From positions 1 through 46,045 of the forward strand of contig JAMFSY010000076.1 in NCBI GenBank assembly GCA_026225555.1: a stretch of 46,045 bases of DNA, given 5' to 3'. Both the position numbers and the translations under genes were made by a program. The DNA comes from Methylacidiphilales bacterium. GTDB taxonomy: Bacteria; Verrucomicrobiota; Verrucomicrobiia; Methylacidiphilales; UBA1321. The first letter of the stretch is position 1. Each line of letters begins with the position of its first letter. Shown one piece after another: positions 7,680 through 16,606 of the stretch. Below the pieces are notes generated by a model. The model was given only the letters and a program-made list of their open reading frames with translations. It did no database searches and was not told the DNA's origin.

Positions 7680-9044
7680 ATGCCACTTTTGCCCTCCATG
7701 ACATTTTGCCGGGTGCTGCTCGCTGCCGCAGGGCTGGGAACGCTTTTCCTCGCGGCACGCGCGGATGAAAACGAGGTCGTCGTCATTTCGCCCCATTGGC
7801 AGGGCATTCGCGACGAGACCTCCCGCGCCTTCAGCGCGTGGCATCAGCAGCATTACGGAAAACCGGCGACGATTCGCTGGCGCGATGTCGGAGGGACTTC
7901 ACAGATCATCCGCTTTCTACGGTCGGAGTATCAGGCGAGTCCCAGTTCCGGCGTCGATGTTCTCTACGGCGGCGGGGTCGATCCCTACCACGATCTGAAG
8001 ACGGACGGCCTGCTCACGCGCTACGATCCCCCGACGGAAATCCTCGCCCAGATTCCAGCCGAATTGCATGGGGTCGCCCTCTACGATCCCGATCACGAGT
8101 GGTTTGGCACCTCGCTCTCCGGCTTTGGCATCGTGATCAACCAGCGTGCGCGCGAGGCGGCCCGATTGTCCGATGTGCAGACATGGACGGACCTGGCCGA
8201 TCCACGCCTCGCGGGCTGGGTCTCCGGGTGCGATCCCCGCTCCTCCGGCAGCGTGCTGGCCATCGACGAAATCATTCTTCAGGCCTACGGCTGGGACAAG
8301 GGCTGGGCCGTGCTGATGGCGATGAGCGGAAACGTGCGCAATTTCCTCTCCTCGGCTGCCGCCGCCACGGTGGAAGTCGGGCTGGGAGATGCGGCTTACG
8401 GCGTTTCCATCGACATCTACGGCCAGGCCCAGGTCGGTTATTATGGAGCGGAGAATGTCCGCTTCGTTTTGCCGGAGGGCCAGACCGTGATCACGCCCGA
8501 CAGCATTGGCATTTTGAAAAATCCGCCCCACGCCGAGTTGGCTCGGCACCTGGTGGAATTCGTGCTCTCGCGCGACAACCAGCTTTTATGGATGAAGCCG
8601 AAGGGCTCGCCCGGCGGCGCCACGCGCAATATCGTCAATCGCATGAGCGTCTATCCGGCCCTCTATGACGAATTGGCCGGGGTGACGCCCATTCTCGATA
8701 ACCCGTTTCATACGCGTTCGGACCTCGTCTATTCCGGCGCGCTGGCGGCGAAACGGCGGGCGATTCTAAGCGCCGTGATCGCCGCCTCAATGATCGATAC
8801 CCATGACCTCCTTGTCCGCGCCTGGACGGCCCTGCATTCCCCGGCGATGCAGAGATTATCGCCGGAGCGGCAACAGGCGCTGCTGGCGGATTACGCGAGC
8901 CCGCCTTGTTCGGCAGAAGAATTACTTCGGCTCTCCGACACCATTTGGAAAGATCCGCTACAACACACCGCGCTGGTTGAGCGCTGGCAAAGCCAGGCGC
9001 TGGATCGCTACCGGCGCCTGCTCCAGGAAATCGCTTCGAACTGA
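7680..9044 (+). CDS. ABC transporter periplasmic substrate-binding protein (iron/polyamine type)
   Basis: About 454 residues. A signal peptide (CRVLLAAAGLGTLFLAARA) is followed by a type 2 periplasmic binding fold: VVVISPHWQGI, VDVLYGGGVDPYHDLK, WFGTSLSGFGIVIN, then TPDSIGILKNPPHAELA, all typical of ferric-iron/putrescine/spermidine binding proteins. At over 450 residues it is longer than the usual 330-360; the extra C-terminal helical part (from about residue 350) has no match I recognise. The ATG at 7680 is chosen because GGGAG lies 7 bases upstream and it gives a normal signal peptide; the frame is open further up to 7644. The ABC ATPase starts 9 bases downstream. Substrate cannot be told from sequence. 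Confidence 0.85.
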   Translation: MPLLPSMTFCRVLLAAAGLGTLFLAARADENEVVVISPHWQGIRDETSRAFSAWHQQHYGKPATIRWRDVGGTSQIIRFLRSEYQASPSSGVDVLYGGGVDPYHDLKTDGLLTRYDPPTEILAQIPAELHGVALYDPDHEWFGTSLSGFGIVINQRAREAARLSDVQTWTDLADPRLAGWVSGCDPRSSGSVLAIDEIILQAYGWDKGWAVLMAMSGNVRNFLSSAAAATVEVGLGDAAYGVSIDIYGQAQVGYYGAENVRFVLPEGQTVITPDSIGILKNPPHAELARHLVEFVLSRDNQLLWMKPKGSPGGATRNIVNRMSVYPALYDELAGVTPILDNPFHTRSDLVYSGALAAKRRAILSAVIAASMIDTHDLLVRAWTALHSPAMQRLSPERQQALLADYASPPCSAEELLRLSDTIWKDPLQHTALVERWQSQALDRYRRLLQEIASN

Positions 9045-9053
9045 ACTCCCGCC

Positions 9054-10028
9054 ATGACCATCACCGTTGAACATTTACTCAAGTCGTATGGACCCGATTC
9101 GCGGGTGGTCGATGATGTTTCCTTTACGATTCAACCGGGAGAGATGTTCTTCCTGCTCGGGCCGTCGGGATGCGGAAAGACGACGGTGCTGCGGATGCTG
9201 GCGGGTTTCGCCCAACCCGATGGCGGCGACATCCTTTTCGATGGAAAGCGGATGAATGACGTGCCCCCGCAGGATCGCCACACCGCGATGGTTTTCCAGA
9301 GCTACGCGATCTGGCCCCATCTGACGATTTACGAAAATGTCGCCTACGGGTTGCGAGTGCAAAAAATAACCGGCGCCGCGCTCGAGGCACGCGTGCAGGA
9401 GAGCCTGCGTCTGGCGCGGCTGGAGGAATTGGCTCAACGAAAACCGGCTCAACTTTCCGGCGGCCAGCAACAGCGGGTGGCGCTGGCCCGGGCCCTCGCC
9501 GTGAAGCCGGATTTGATCCTGCTCGATGAGCCTCTTTCCAACCTGGACGCGCGGCTGCGACACGACCTGCGGGAAGAGCTCCGGCGGGTTCATCTGGAGA
9601 CGGGGATCGCCTGCCTCTACGTGACGCATGACCAGGAAGAGGCGCTCTCGTTGGCCGACCGGCTCGCCGTTCTGAATGCAGGCCGGATTGAACAGATAGG
9701 CACGCCTTCTGAAATTTACGAGCATCCAACCAATGAATTCGTCGCCCGCTTCATGGGGGAAATCAACGTGATCGCGGCGGATAGTCCCCTCGCCGTCCGG
9801 CTGCACGCACCACCGGGCCGGCAGGTTGGTTTCCGGCCGGAAGTGGCCGTTCTTGCCAACGAAGGCGTCGCCGCCGTCGTTAAACGAGCCACCTACTTGG
9901 GAAGCCGGGTCGAGTTACTGGCTGAAGCCGTCACGGGAGAGACCCTGAAATTCTGGACCCGTGGTAAGGTCGCCGTCGGAGAGACGCTTCACTTCGACGT
10001 GGCGGCGAAGCACCTTATTTCGCTTTAA
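9054..10028 (+). CDS. ABC transporter ATP-binding protein (FbpC/PotA type)
   Basis: 324 residues. Walker [10 protein letters not shown] (36-44), Q-loop [10 protein letters not shown], signature LSGGQQQR (134-141), Walker B LILLDEP (154-160) and H-loop His192 are all intact. A C-terminal regulatory TOBE-like domain follows ([24 protein letters not shown]). This is the organisation of ATPases serving iron, sulfate, spermidine or phosphonate importers. It is encoded 9 bases after the binding protein, so both are co-transcribed. The expected permease (one or two genes with the EAA loop) is not found on either side: downstream is a convergent peptidase gene, upstream a divergent membrane protein of 134 residues. 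Confidence 0.93.
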   Translation: MTITVEHLLKSYGPDSRVVDDVSFTIQPGEMFFLLGPSGCGKTTVLRMLAGFAQPDGGDILFDGKRMNDVPPQDRHTAMVFQSYAIWPHLTIYENVAYGLRVQKITGAALEARVQESLRLARLEELAQRKPAQLSGGQQQRVALARALAVKPDLILLDEPLSNLDARLRHDLREELRRVHLETGIACLYVTHDQEEALSLADRLAVLNAGRIEQIGTPSEIYEHPTNEFVARFMGEINVIAADSPLAVRLHAPPGRQVGFRPEVAVLANEGVAAVVKRATYLGSRVELLAEAVTGETLKFWTRGKVAVGETLHFDVAAKHLISL

Positions 10029-10039
10029 CTCGCGCGAGG

Positions 10040-10723
10040 TTAGCTACGACGGTTCCCGGACAAAAGCATGAAGTAGTAAGCAAAATTCAGGATCGTTCCC
10101 ACCAAGGCAGCCACATAGGTAAGCCCGGCGGCGTTCAGCGTTGCGCTGACCGCGTCAGCTTCCGGCCCAGCCCGGACAATGCCCAATTGCTGCAGGACCA
10201 CCTTGGCCCGCGCGCTGGCATCGAACTCGACCGGGAGCGTGATCAGGTTGAAGAAAATCAGAACGCCAAAGCAGAGAGAAATCAGCCAGAGGGCGATGTA
10301 GGCACTGAGAATATGAAAAAATAGAGAGGCAAAGACCACCACCATCACGCCGGTGCTGGCATAGCTGTTCGAATAAACCGCACCCATCCGAATCTGCAGC
10401 GGTGCGTAGTGCTTCTGGTGTTGCAGGGCGTGGCCACATTCGTGCGCCGCCACGCCGACATTCGCGGCGGAGGAGCCCTCGTAATTATCCGGGGAAAGCA
10501 CGAGACGCTTGTTCATCGGATCGTAGTGGTCGCCCAGAAAACCTTCGCCTTCGACGATTTGGACATCCGAGATGCCGGCCCATTGCAGAATCCGAGCGGC
10601 GGTCTGCGCGCCCGTCAGTCCCGAGGCGATGGGGATTTTGGAGGTGCGGGCAAAGACACTTTTCAGATACGCCATCGACCCGAAGGAAATGAGCATCGTT
10701 AAACCAAGAATGATCCAAGCCAT
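10040..10723 (-). CDS. Membrane zinc metallopeptidase, YugP family
   Basis: 227 residues. An N-terminal membrane helix (WIILGLTMLISFGSMAYL) is followed by the family block GLTGAQTAARIL and LSPDNYEGSSAANVGVAAHE, then the zinc-binding HECGH (residues 94-98). Two or three more membrane helices follow (VMVVVFASLFFHILSAYIAL; CFGVLIFFNLITL), then LPVEFDASARAKVVL, and a final helix. This order is that of the DUF/Zn_peptidase_2 family (YugP of Bacillus). The active-site His-Glu-His is intact, so it is probably an active membrane protease; substrates are unknown in the family. It is convergent with the ABC ATPase gene, with only 11 bases between them. Confidence 0.9.
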   Translation of the reverse strand: MAWIILGLTMLISFGSMAYLKSVFARTSKIPIASGLTGAQTAARILQWAGISDVQIVEGEGFLGDHYDPMNKRLVLSPDNYEGSSAANVGVAAHECGHALQHQKHYAPLQIRMGAVYSNSYASTGVMVVVFASLFFHILSAYIALWLISLCFGVLIFFNLITLPVEFDASARAKVVLQQLGIVRAGPEADAVSATLNAAGLTYVAALVGTILNFAYYFMLLSGNRRS

Positions 10724-10815
10724 AAATTAATCCTTTTTGAAGCGGCTCAATATGCTCCCAGCCTGGAGGATTGGCAAGGGACGCAGAAGTTACAGAATCG
10801 CAATCGCGTTCACCC

Positions 10816-11196
10816 TTAAGACATAAAGCCTTCGGACTTCAGGTAGCGGACCATCTTCGTTCGCTCGGAGGCGGAGAGCTCTCCATCAATATGAATAAAT
10901 CGGCGTCCGTCCGCCTCCAGAACGGAAAGAACCTGCTTGCCGTGGTTGACCTTGAATTGGGCCACCAACTCACCGCAAGAGGCGGCGTCCCGGCCCGTTA
11001 CGATAATCTCATCCGAATTCCGGGAGGCATGAGCGATGGCGGTGAGGATCTTCCTCTGAAGTCGTCGCTGTTCCCGGCGAAACCAATAAAAGCAGGCGAT
11101 GAAAACGGCAAAAGAAACTGAAGCGGCCACTGCGGCCGTGAGGATCAGGAACAAAATCTCATGAAGACTCGTTCCTTCAAGTGCGCTGAACCTCAT
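10816..11196 (-). CDS. Single-pass membrane protein, unknown function
   Basis: About 126 residues from ATG 11196 (a GTG at 11211 would add five). One membrane helix near the N-terminus (EILFLILTAAVAASVSFAVF) is followed by a basic cytoplasmic juxtamembrane stretch (WFRREQRRLQRK), then a soluble region of about 80 residues ending in KMVRYLKSEGFMS. No family recognised. Same strand as the pilus operon but about 150 bases downstream, with a hairpin between, so co-transcription is uncertain. Confidence 0.6.
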   Translation of the reverse strand: MRFSALEGTSLHEILFLILTAAVAASVSFAVFIACFYWFRREQRRLQRKILTAIAHASRNSDEIIVTGRDAASCGELVAQFKVNHGKQVLSVLEADGRRFIHIDGELSASERTKMVRYLKSEGFMS

Positions 11197-11238
11197 AAAG
11201 ATAAGAATCACGCATCGTGAAGGAATGTCAAAACGAAC

Positions 11239-11256
11239 TTCCTCTTTTTTGAGGAA
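11239..11256. terminator. Hairpin downstream of the pilus-like operon
   Basis: TTCCTC and GAGGAA pair around a six-base T loop (A loop on the minus strand). On the minus strand it is followed by GTTCGTTTTG. It lies in the 153-base gene-free stretch after the last secretin gene, so it may end that operon; the weak stem makes this tentative. Confidence 0.3.
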
Positions 11257-11349
11257 AACGGCGGAGTGGTCCCCGTGATACAGATTCTTTGCCGTCCATC
11301 ACCCGGAGGATGAGCCCGATTACTCATCACTGTCCGACCGTCACTCCGA

Positions 11350-13917
11350 TTAAGGCGTGGCGACCGGAGCCGAGTAGCTGGCGCTGGCGCGGCCGGTCAG
11401 AATGTCGGCGGCGTTGACCAATTCGGGCGGATTAAGCAGCTCGCCATCGTTCCGGTAGATATTCGCCGTGACAAAGATGATCAGGTTCCGCTTGGTGCTC
11501 TCCACGGCTTTGGACTGGAAGAGACGTCCGATCAGGGGTAAGTCCCCGAGGATCGGCACCTTGTCATTCACGGTCTGCAAATCTTCGCGCATCAAGCCGC
11601 CGAGGACGACGGTCGAACCGTCATGGATCAGGACTTTCGTATTGATCCGGCGGGTATCGAACACGGGCTGGTTGAGTTCGTTGGTGGAAAGCAGCGATGA
11701 CGTTCCATCCGGATTGGCGATATTGATCACGCTTCCGTAATTGATGAAACCATCGAATTGCGTCACTTCAGGGAAGAGCGAGAGATCGACCGTCTGGTTA
11801 TCCGAGGCAACCTGAGGTTTGACCACCAGGCGGACACCGACATTCCTCCGCTTGAAGTCAGTCGGAGTCGTGGCGATAACCACCGGGGGATTGACGATAA
11901 CCGCCGTCAAACTCGTCGAAGTATTGCTCTGGGAGACCAACTCTGGCGGATCGAAGGCGATAGGATAAGGGAAGACGCGAACGGCTTCGAGAGTACCCTG
12001 CTCACCGCTTTTGACGAGAACAGCAGGATCATCCAACAGATCGGCGCTTTTCTTCTGGGACAGGGCATCCAGCGCCACATTGTATTGGTTCTGGTTAAGG
12101 AACGCCCGGAAGGTGAGGGTGTTCAGGTTGGCCGCCTGCGGGGAAATCAATTGATCAATGCTATCCGTGGACAGTCCCCGGGCCCCCGGCAGAGCCGAGG
12201 AAAACGAAGGCGTCCTCAGGATGCTGTTGTTCGGTGCTCCCGATCTCAAGAGAAAGTCAAAGGCGGTATTAACCGTCAAGTCATTCAAATCGGTCTGGTT
12301 GATTTCGACAAACTTGGTTGCAATTCGCACCATCAGCGTCGGGGCTTGGCCGGCATAGACTAGTTCCTCCACGAGTTCCATTTGATCCGCCGTATCCACT
12401 ACGGTCAATTGGCCGGTGGTAGCGGTATAGACCGCGCTGCCGCCGGGAGCGAATTTAACACCCTTGGCCTCCAGAGCCGCCTGGGCCGTATCACCGCTTG
12501 CATTATCCGTAGGTGGTGGCGCCACGCTAGGTACGACGGGGCGGCGAGCCGCACCGAAACCAGCCGCCGCACTTTCAATGGTTGAATTACCTGCGGGCGC
12601 GGCAACGAAGCTGGGCTGGACGTTAAAAGTCCGGTTGATCAGATCATCGGTGCTCTGGTTGAAGGGCACGATGGAAATCGCATAGTCCTGAACCTTGTAT
12701 TTGACGTTGGCCAACTGACAAACGTACCTCAAGGCCTCACCCAGAGGAACATTGTTCAAGGTAAGGGAAATGGGCTTCGCACTGGTGGAAGCTAAAGGCT
12801 GAATGATGAAGTTGACGCCTTTGTGATCCGGATCGAGTCGCTTGCTTTCAATACTGAGGAAGTTAGTGGCCTCTTCAATCGAGGCGCCGTTGAAATCAAG
12901 CGATAGATAGATACCAGCCAGTTTCTGCTCGAGACCAAATTCGGTCTTGCGGGTGAGCGGCTGCTGCTCTTCCTGAGCCGATGTGGTGGCGTCCTTATTA
13001 TTGATCGGTTCGAACCAATTTTCCTCTACCTCGCGAAGACGCTCGTTCCGAGTCTGGAGCCGAGCCGTATCGGCATATTTGTACTTTTCCGCATCAATAC
13101 GTTCGAGCTGCTTGGTCGCGGCAATATTATAGGGATCGATACCGAGAATGCGCTTCAACCGGGCTTCGGCCTCATCCCATTGACCCGTGCGGCGGAATTG
13201 TTCGGCCTCGATGAAGAGCTGCTGGACCTCGTTGACCCGCTTGACAAAACCGGGGGTGATGGCGGGGTTTCCGAGAATGGACGTGTCATTCGGATTGGCG
13301 AGAGCACGGTCGATGGCAACAAGCTTTTCATTGGCCAACTTGTTGTTCGGATTATACTTGAGGACTTCGTCAATCAACAATTTCGCCCGCTTGGTATCCC
13401 CAATGCGAAGGGAATCGTCGTAAAGCGCCAGATCAACCCGGGTAAGCCCCTCGGCCGCCTTGGCGTAGGAAACCGTCGATCGGGAAATCGAGGAGTAAGC
13501 TTCGACCGCAAAAAGGTAATTCTGGCGAGCGGTCGGATAATCAAGGGACAGCTCCGCCCGTTGCGCGGTATCAAGTGACTGATTGGCGCGGAAAATCAAC
13601 TCCTGGCGACGAATGATCTCCTGCTGTTGGACCCGGGCGATTTCGCTATGATTCATCACGGTCGAAGTCGAATGCACGGTCGTCGTCTGGGCCGGAGCGG
13701 TCGATGGGGCCGGGCCACTGGGAGTGGCAGAGGACGCGGCTGCGGGTGGAACCGGAGGCGCATTATCCGGAGGCGGCGTCAACAGACCGGGCTGGCCGGA
13801 AGGAGCAGGCGCCAAGGGAGGAGGAGTACCAGCCTGGCCTCCCGCAGCGGATTCCTGCGCCAAGGCGCTCAGCGACGGAAGACACAGTAAAAGGGCGAGA
13901 GAGGAAAAGCGTTTCAT
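11350..13917 (-). CDS. Amuc_1098-type pilus secretin, second copy
   Basis: Outer-membrane secretin of the type IV pilus/type II secretion superfamily. About 855 residues from the ATG at 13917, which opens a clean Sec signal peptide (MKRFSSLALLLCLPSLSALA). An upstream ATG at 13953 overlaps the stop of the previous gene as ATGA and would add 12 residues; either is possible. Order: Pro-rich linker (about 25-70), helical/TPR-like region with SLDTAQRAELSLDYPTARQN and RTGQWDEAEARLKRILGIDP, secretin N-type domain, then the C-terminal secretin core with STVVLGGLMRE and VPILGDLPLIGRLFQS, the family signature. It resembles the upstream secretin throughout but is not identical. Last gene of the pilus-like operon. 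Confidence 0.92.
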   Translation of the reverse strand: MKRFSSLALLLCLPSLSALAQESAAGGQAGTPPPLAPAPSGQPGLLTPPPDNAPPVPPAAASSATPSGPAPSTAPAQTTTVHSTSTVMNHSEIARVQQQEIIRRQELIFRANQSLDTAQRAELSLDYPTARQNYLFAVEAYSSISRSTVSYAKAAEGLTRVDLALYDDSLRIGDTKRAKLLIDEVLKYNPNNKLANEKLVAIDRALANPNDTSILGNPAITPGFVKRVNEVQQLFIEAEQFRRTGQWDEAEARLKRILGIDPYNIAATKQLERIDAEKYKYADTARLQTRNERLREVEENWFEPINNKDATTSAQEEQQPLTRKTEFGLEQKLAGIYLSLDFNGASIEEATNFLSIESKRLDPDHKGVNFIIQPLASTSAKPISLTLNNVPLGEALRYVCQLANVKYKVQDYAISIVPFNQSTDDLINRTFNVQPSFVAAPAGNSTIESAAAGFGAARRPVVPSVAPPPTDNASGDTAQAALEAKGVKFAPGGSAVYTATTGQLTVVDTADQMELVEELVYAGQAPTLMVRIATKFVEINQTDLNDLTVNTAFDFLLRSGAPNNSILRTPSFSSALPGARGLSTDSIDQLISPQAANLNTLTFRAFLNQNQYNVALDALSQKKSADLLDDPAVLVKSGEQGTLEAVRVFPYPIAFDPPELVSQSNTSTSLTAVIVNPPVVIATTPTDFKRRNVGVRLVVKPQVASDNQTVDLSLFPEVTQFDGFINYGSVINIANPDGTSSLLSTNELNQPVFDTRRINTKVLIHDGSTVVLGGLMREDLQTVNDKVPILGDLPLIGRLFQSKAVESTKRNLIIFVTANIYRNDGELLNPPELVNAADILTGRASASYSAPVATP

Positions 13918-13949
13918 GGACAAAAGAAAGAAAGGAGCGGCAGTGAAGA

Positions 13950-16541
13950 TCATGAATTCGGTTCTGACTCGGGTACGGAAGGCAGGGTGGGCCCGGTACC
14001 GAGAGGCGCCGGTTCAGGCAGACTTTCTTCCTCAGGTTCGGCATTGAGAGTCCGGATATATTGAGGCTTGCCATTGGACCGGATCAGCCGCGCCGTGATA
14101 AAAATCAGCAGATTCTTTTTGGTCCGTTCCGAGACCTTGCTCTGGAAGAGACGACCGACCAAAGGTAGATCACCCAGAACCGGAACCTTATCGTTGATTT
14201 CCTGCGTGCTTTCGTTGATCAGACCGCCCAAGACGGCTGTCTGGCCATCCAGGATTTGGAGATTCGTCACTACAGAGCGGATATTGAAAACCGGCTGGTT
14301 GATGGTTCCTGGCGTCAGCACCTGGGGGGGCTGCAATTCCGAAAGGCGAGCCTGAATCGGAACGCCGTAATCAATAAACCCTTCGAAATCGACCACTTGC
14401 GCCTTCGTGATATCCAAATCAATCCGTTGATCGGGATAGGTGGTCGGCTTGACTTCGAGACTGACACCAATGTCCTGCGTTTGAAATTCCCGGGGCGTAG
14501 GCGGAATAGCCAGTTCCAAAGGTGATGGGAAGATTCCATCTCCAGGAGCGCCATCCCCTGAACCGGGACCGCTCGAGTACGCGACTTCAGTATTGCTCAA
14601 CTTGGGCTTTTCAAAGCTCGTCGGATAAGGAAACTCACGCACGATGTCGATATTGGCTTTTAGTCCGTTCTGGGTCGTGACACTGGGAGCCGATAGGAGC
14701 GAGACACCACTGGTGTTATGGATGGCGTCCATCACTGCCGCCATGCCTACCCCATCCAGGAGAACCCCGACAACCAGCTGATTAGGAGTCCCGGCGGCCA
14801 CGGTTGCCCCTGTAATCGGATAGGTGGGACCGCTCCCTCCGGAATTGTTCGCAATATTGGATGCAACCAAGCCGTCGATTCCATCCGGAGTCAAACCCGG
14901 GTTCGCAACCCCGGAAGTGGTGGATTGAGAGGTCCGAAGCGCGGTGGAAGCCGTAACGCCTGCTCCCCCCAGACTGTACGTATAATTGAAAGTCAGCCCT
15001 TTGATGGCATCCTGATTAAACTCGGCGAGCTTCGCCTCGATCTGAACCTGGGGAGTCTCCTTGCTCAGATTTTCAATCAGATTGGCAATTAGGTCGAGTT
15101 GCTCCGGCGTATCCCGGACAACCAGCTTGCTCGATCCCGGAAGGAACGTGGCAGTTGCTCCCGCCGGGAAGCGAATGCCGCGGTTGGCCAACTCAGGCTG
15201 CGCGTCCCGAGTTAGGCTGGACACTGTGGCCCCCGCCGTTGGATCCGTCGGCGAAGTCACAGAGAGCGCATTTCCCGAGAAGAAGTTAGCCGGCGCCAGG
15301 AAGGTCCGGACCGTGAGGGTCTCGCCTTCATCGATCGAGGGGCGAAGATAAACGGCATAATCTTCCACGGAATATTGAAGATTGGTCTGCTGGACGATGT
15401 AGCCCAGGATGTCGGCCAGTGGCACGTTCTCGAGCGTGATACTAACTTCACGATGAATTTCCTTGCTCTGGGCGGCTGCTGCTGCGGCGGCGGCTTCCGC
15501 AGGAGTGGGGGCCGGCCCCGTGGGTGTCGTCGCGGCAGCCGGAGGGGTATCGGAAGTGATGCGGAGAACGAAGTTGATGCCCTTATGCTCCGGATCGAGC
15601 TCCTTGCTTTTCTGGGTCAGGAACTGAATGACGGTTGCAATGTCGAGCTTATCGAAATTGACCTTGTCGATGACAATCGACTGAAGCTTGCGAGTGATAT
15701 CGGCCCGTTCGGAAGGAGTGGAAACCGTCGTTGCGGTCGTGGGAGGAACGACGATATCGGTGGAGATCGCCTCGCTCCAGTCCTGGTTGACGTCGAGCAT
15801 CTTTTTGCCTTCGTACTGCTCATGGCGAAAGCTGTCAGCCCGGTACCTGTAACGCTCAACGTGGTCCATCTTGTCGCGGGCCGCGTTGTTATAGGGATCC
15901 AGGATCAGGATTTTGGAATAGGTATCTTCGGCGCGCTCAAACTGGCCGGTCTTGAAATAATCATCACCCTGGAAAAGGAGCTTTTGCACTGTCGCAACGC
16001 GGTCTTTGAAATCCTCCGTCACGGCGGGATTGTGAATCGTTCCCTCGGGATCGTTGACCTGCGCTTCATACGCCTGTTGTTGCTTCTTCAGGTCTTCCAA
16101 TTGAGCCCGATAAGCGGAATTTCCGGGCTCCAGATTGATGGCTTCCTTTAACCGGGTGGCCGCTTGGGCAAATTTGGCGTCCTTGGCAAAATCGCGCGCC
16201 TGGCCGGATTTGGCCGCGGCCAAGCCGATTTGGGCCCGATCATAAAGCGGCGCAGATGCTCCGCCGTTATTCAAGGCATCGAGAGCGTACTGGAAACGAT
16301 CAGCAGCTTCATCGTATTTGGCATCGGAAAGGAGACGTTGACCATCACCAATGGCTTGATTCGCGCTAAAGACAAGCTGACGCCTTTTAACCGTTTCCAT
16401 CTGAGCAGCTTGCATGCTCGTCGCTGCCTGAGCGGTCGAGGCCGGGGCGGCAGATGACGTGGTATCAGCGGCGTGGATCCAAAGCGCCGAGGATGGCAAC
16501 AACGTGGCCATGCCTACAACACAGGCGTAGGTAAGTTTCAT
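13950..16541 (-). CDS. Amuc_1098-type pilus secretin, first copy
   Basis: Outer-membrane secretin. About 863 residues from the ATG at 16541 (the open frame reaches 16592); MKLTYACVVGMATLLPSSAL is a signal peptide. The periplasmic helical repeats read SANQAIGDGQRLLSDAKYDE and KTGQFERAEDTYSKILILDP; an Ala-rich linker (about residues 355-375), secretin N0/N1-like regions (SITLENVPLADILGYIVQQT) and the core domain ending in TAVLGGLINES and VPVLGDLPLVGRLFQSKV follow. In Verrucomicrobiota this family (Amuc_1098) is the PilQ-like pore of the Amuc_1098-1102 system. It precedes the second secretin, whose possible start overlaps this stop codon, and follows the Amuc_1099-like gene. Confidence 0.93.
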   Translation of the reverse strand: MKLTYACVVGMATLLPSSALWIHAADTTSSAAPASTAQAATSMQAAQMETVKRRQLVFSANQAIGDGQRLLSDAKYDEAADRFQYALDALNNGGASAPLYDRAQIGLAAAKSGQARDFAKDAKFAQAATRLKEAINLEPGNSAYRAQLEDLKKQQQAYEAQVNDPEGTIHNPAVTEDFKDRVATVQKLLFQGDDYFKTGQFERAEDTYSKILILDPYNNAARDKMDHVERYRYRADSFRHEQYEGKKMLDVNQDWSEAISTDIVVPPTTATTVSTPSERADITRKLQSIVIDKVNFDKLDIATVIQFLTQKSKELDPEHKGINFVLRITSDTPPAAATTPTGPAPTPAEAAAAAAAAQSKEIHREVSITLENVPLADILGYIVQQTNLQYSVEDYAVYLRPSIDEGETLTVRTFLAPANFFSGNALSVTSPTDPTAGATVSSLTRDAQPELANRGIRFPAGATATFLPGSSKLVVRDTPEQLDLIANLIENLSKETPQVQIEAKLAEFNQDAIKGLTFNYTYSLGGAGVTASTALRTSQSTTSGVANPGLTPDGIDGLVASNIANNSGGSGPTYPITGATVAAGTPNQLVVGVLLDGVGMAAVMDAIHNTSGVSLLSAPSVTTQNGLKANIDIVREFPYPTSFEKPKLSNTEVAYSSGPGSGDGAPGDGIFPSPLELAIPPTPREFQTQDIGVSLEVKPTTYPDQRIDLDITKAQVVDFEGFIDYGVPIQARLSELQPPQVLTPGTINQPVFNIRSVVTNLQILDGQTAVLGGLINESTQEINDKVPVLGDLPLVGRLFQSKVSERTKKNLLIFITARLIRSNGKPQYIRTLNAEPEEESLPEPAPLGTGPTLPSVPESEPNS

Positions 16542-16606
16542 TCTTTTGTGTCCGAGGTAAAGGTTTTTATGTAAAAATGCACGGCGAGTCAAGAGACTAA
16601 AGCGAT

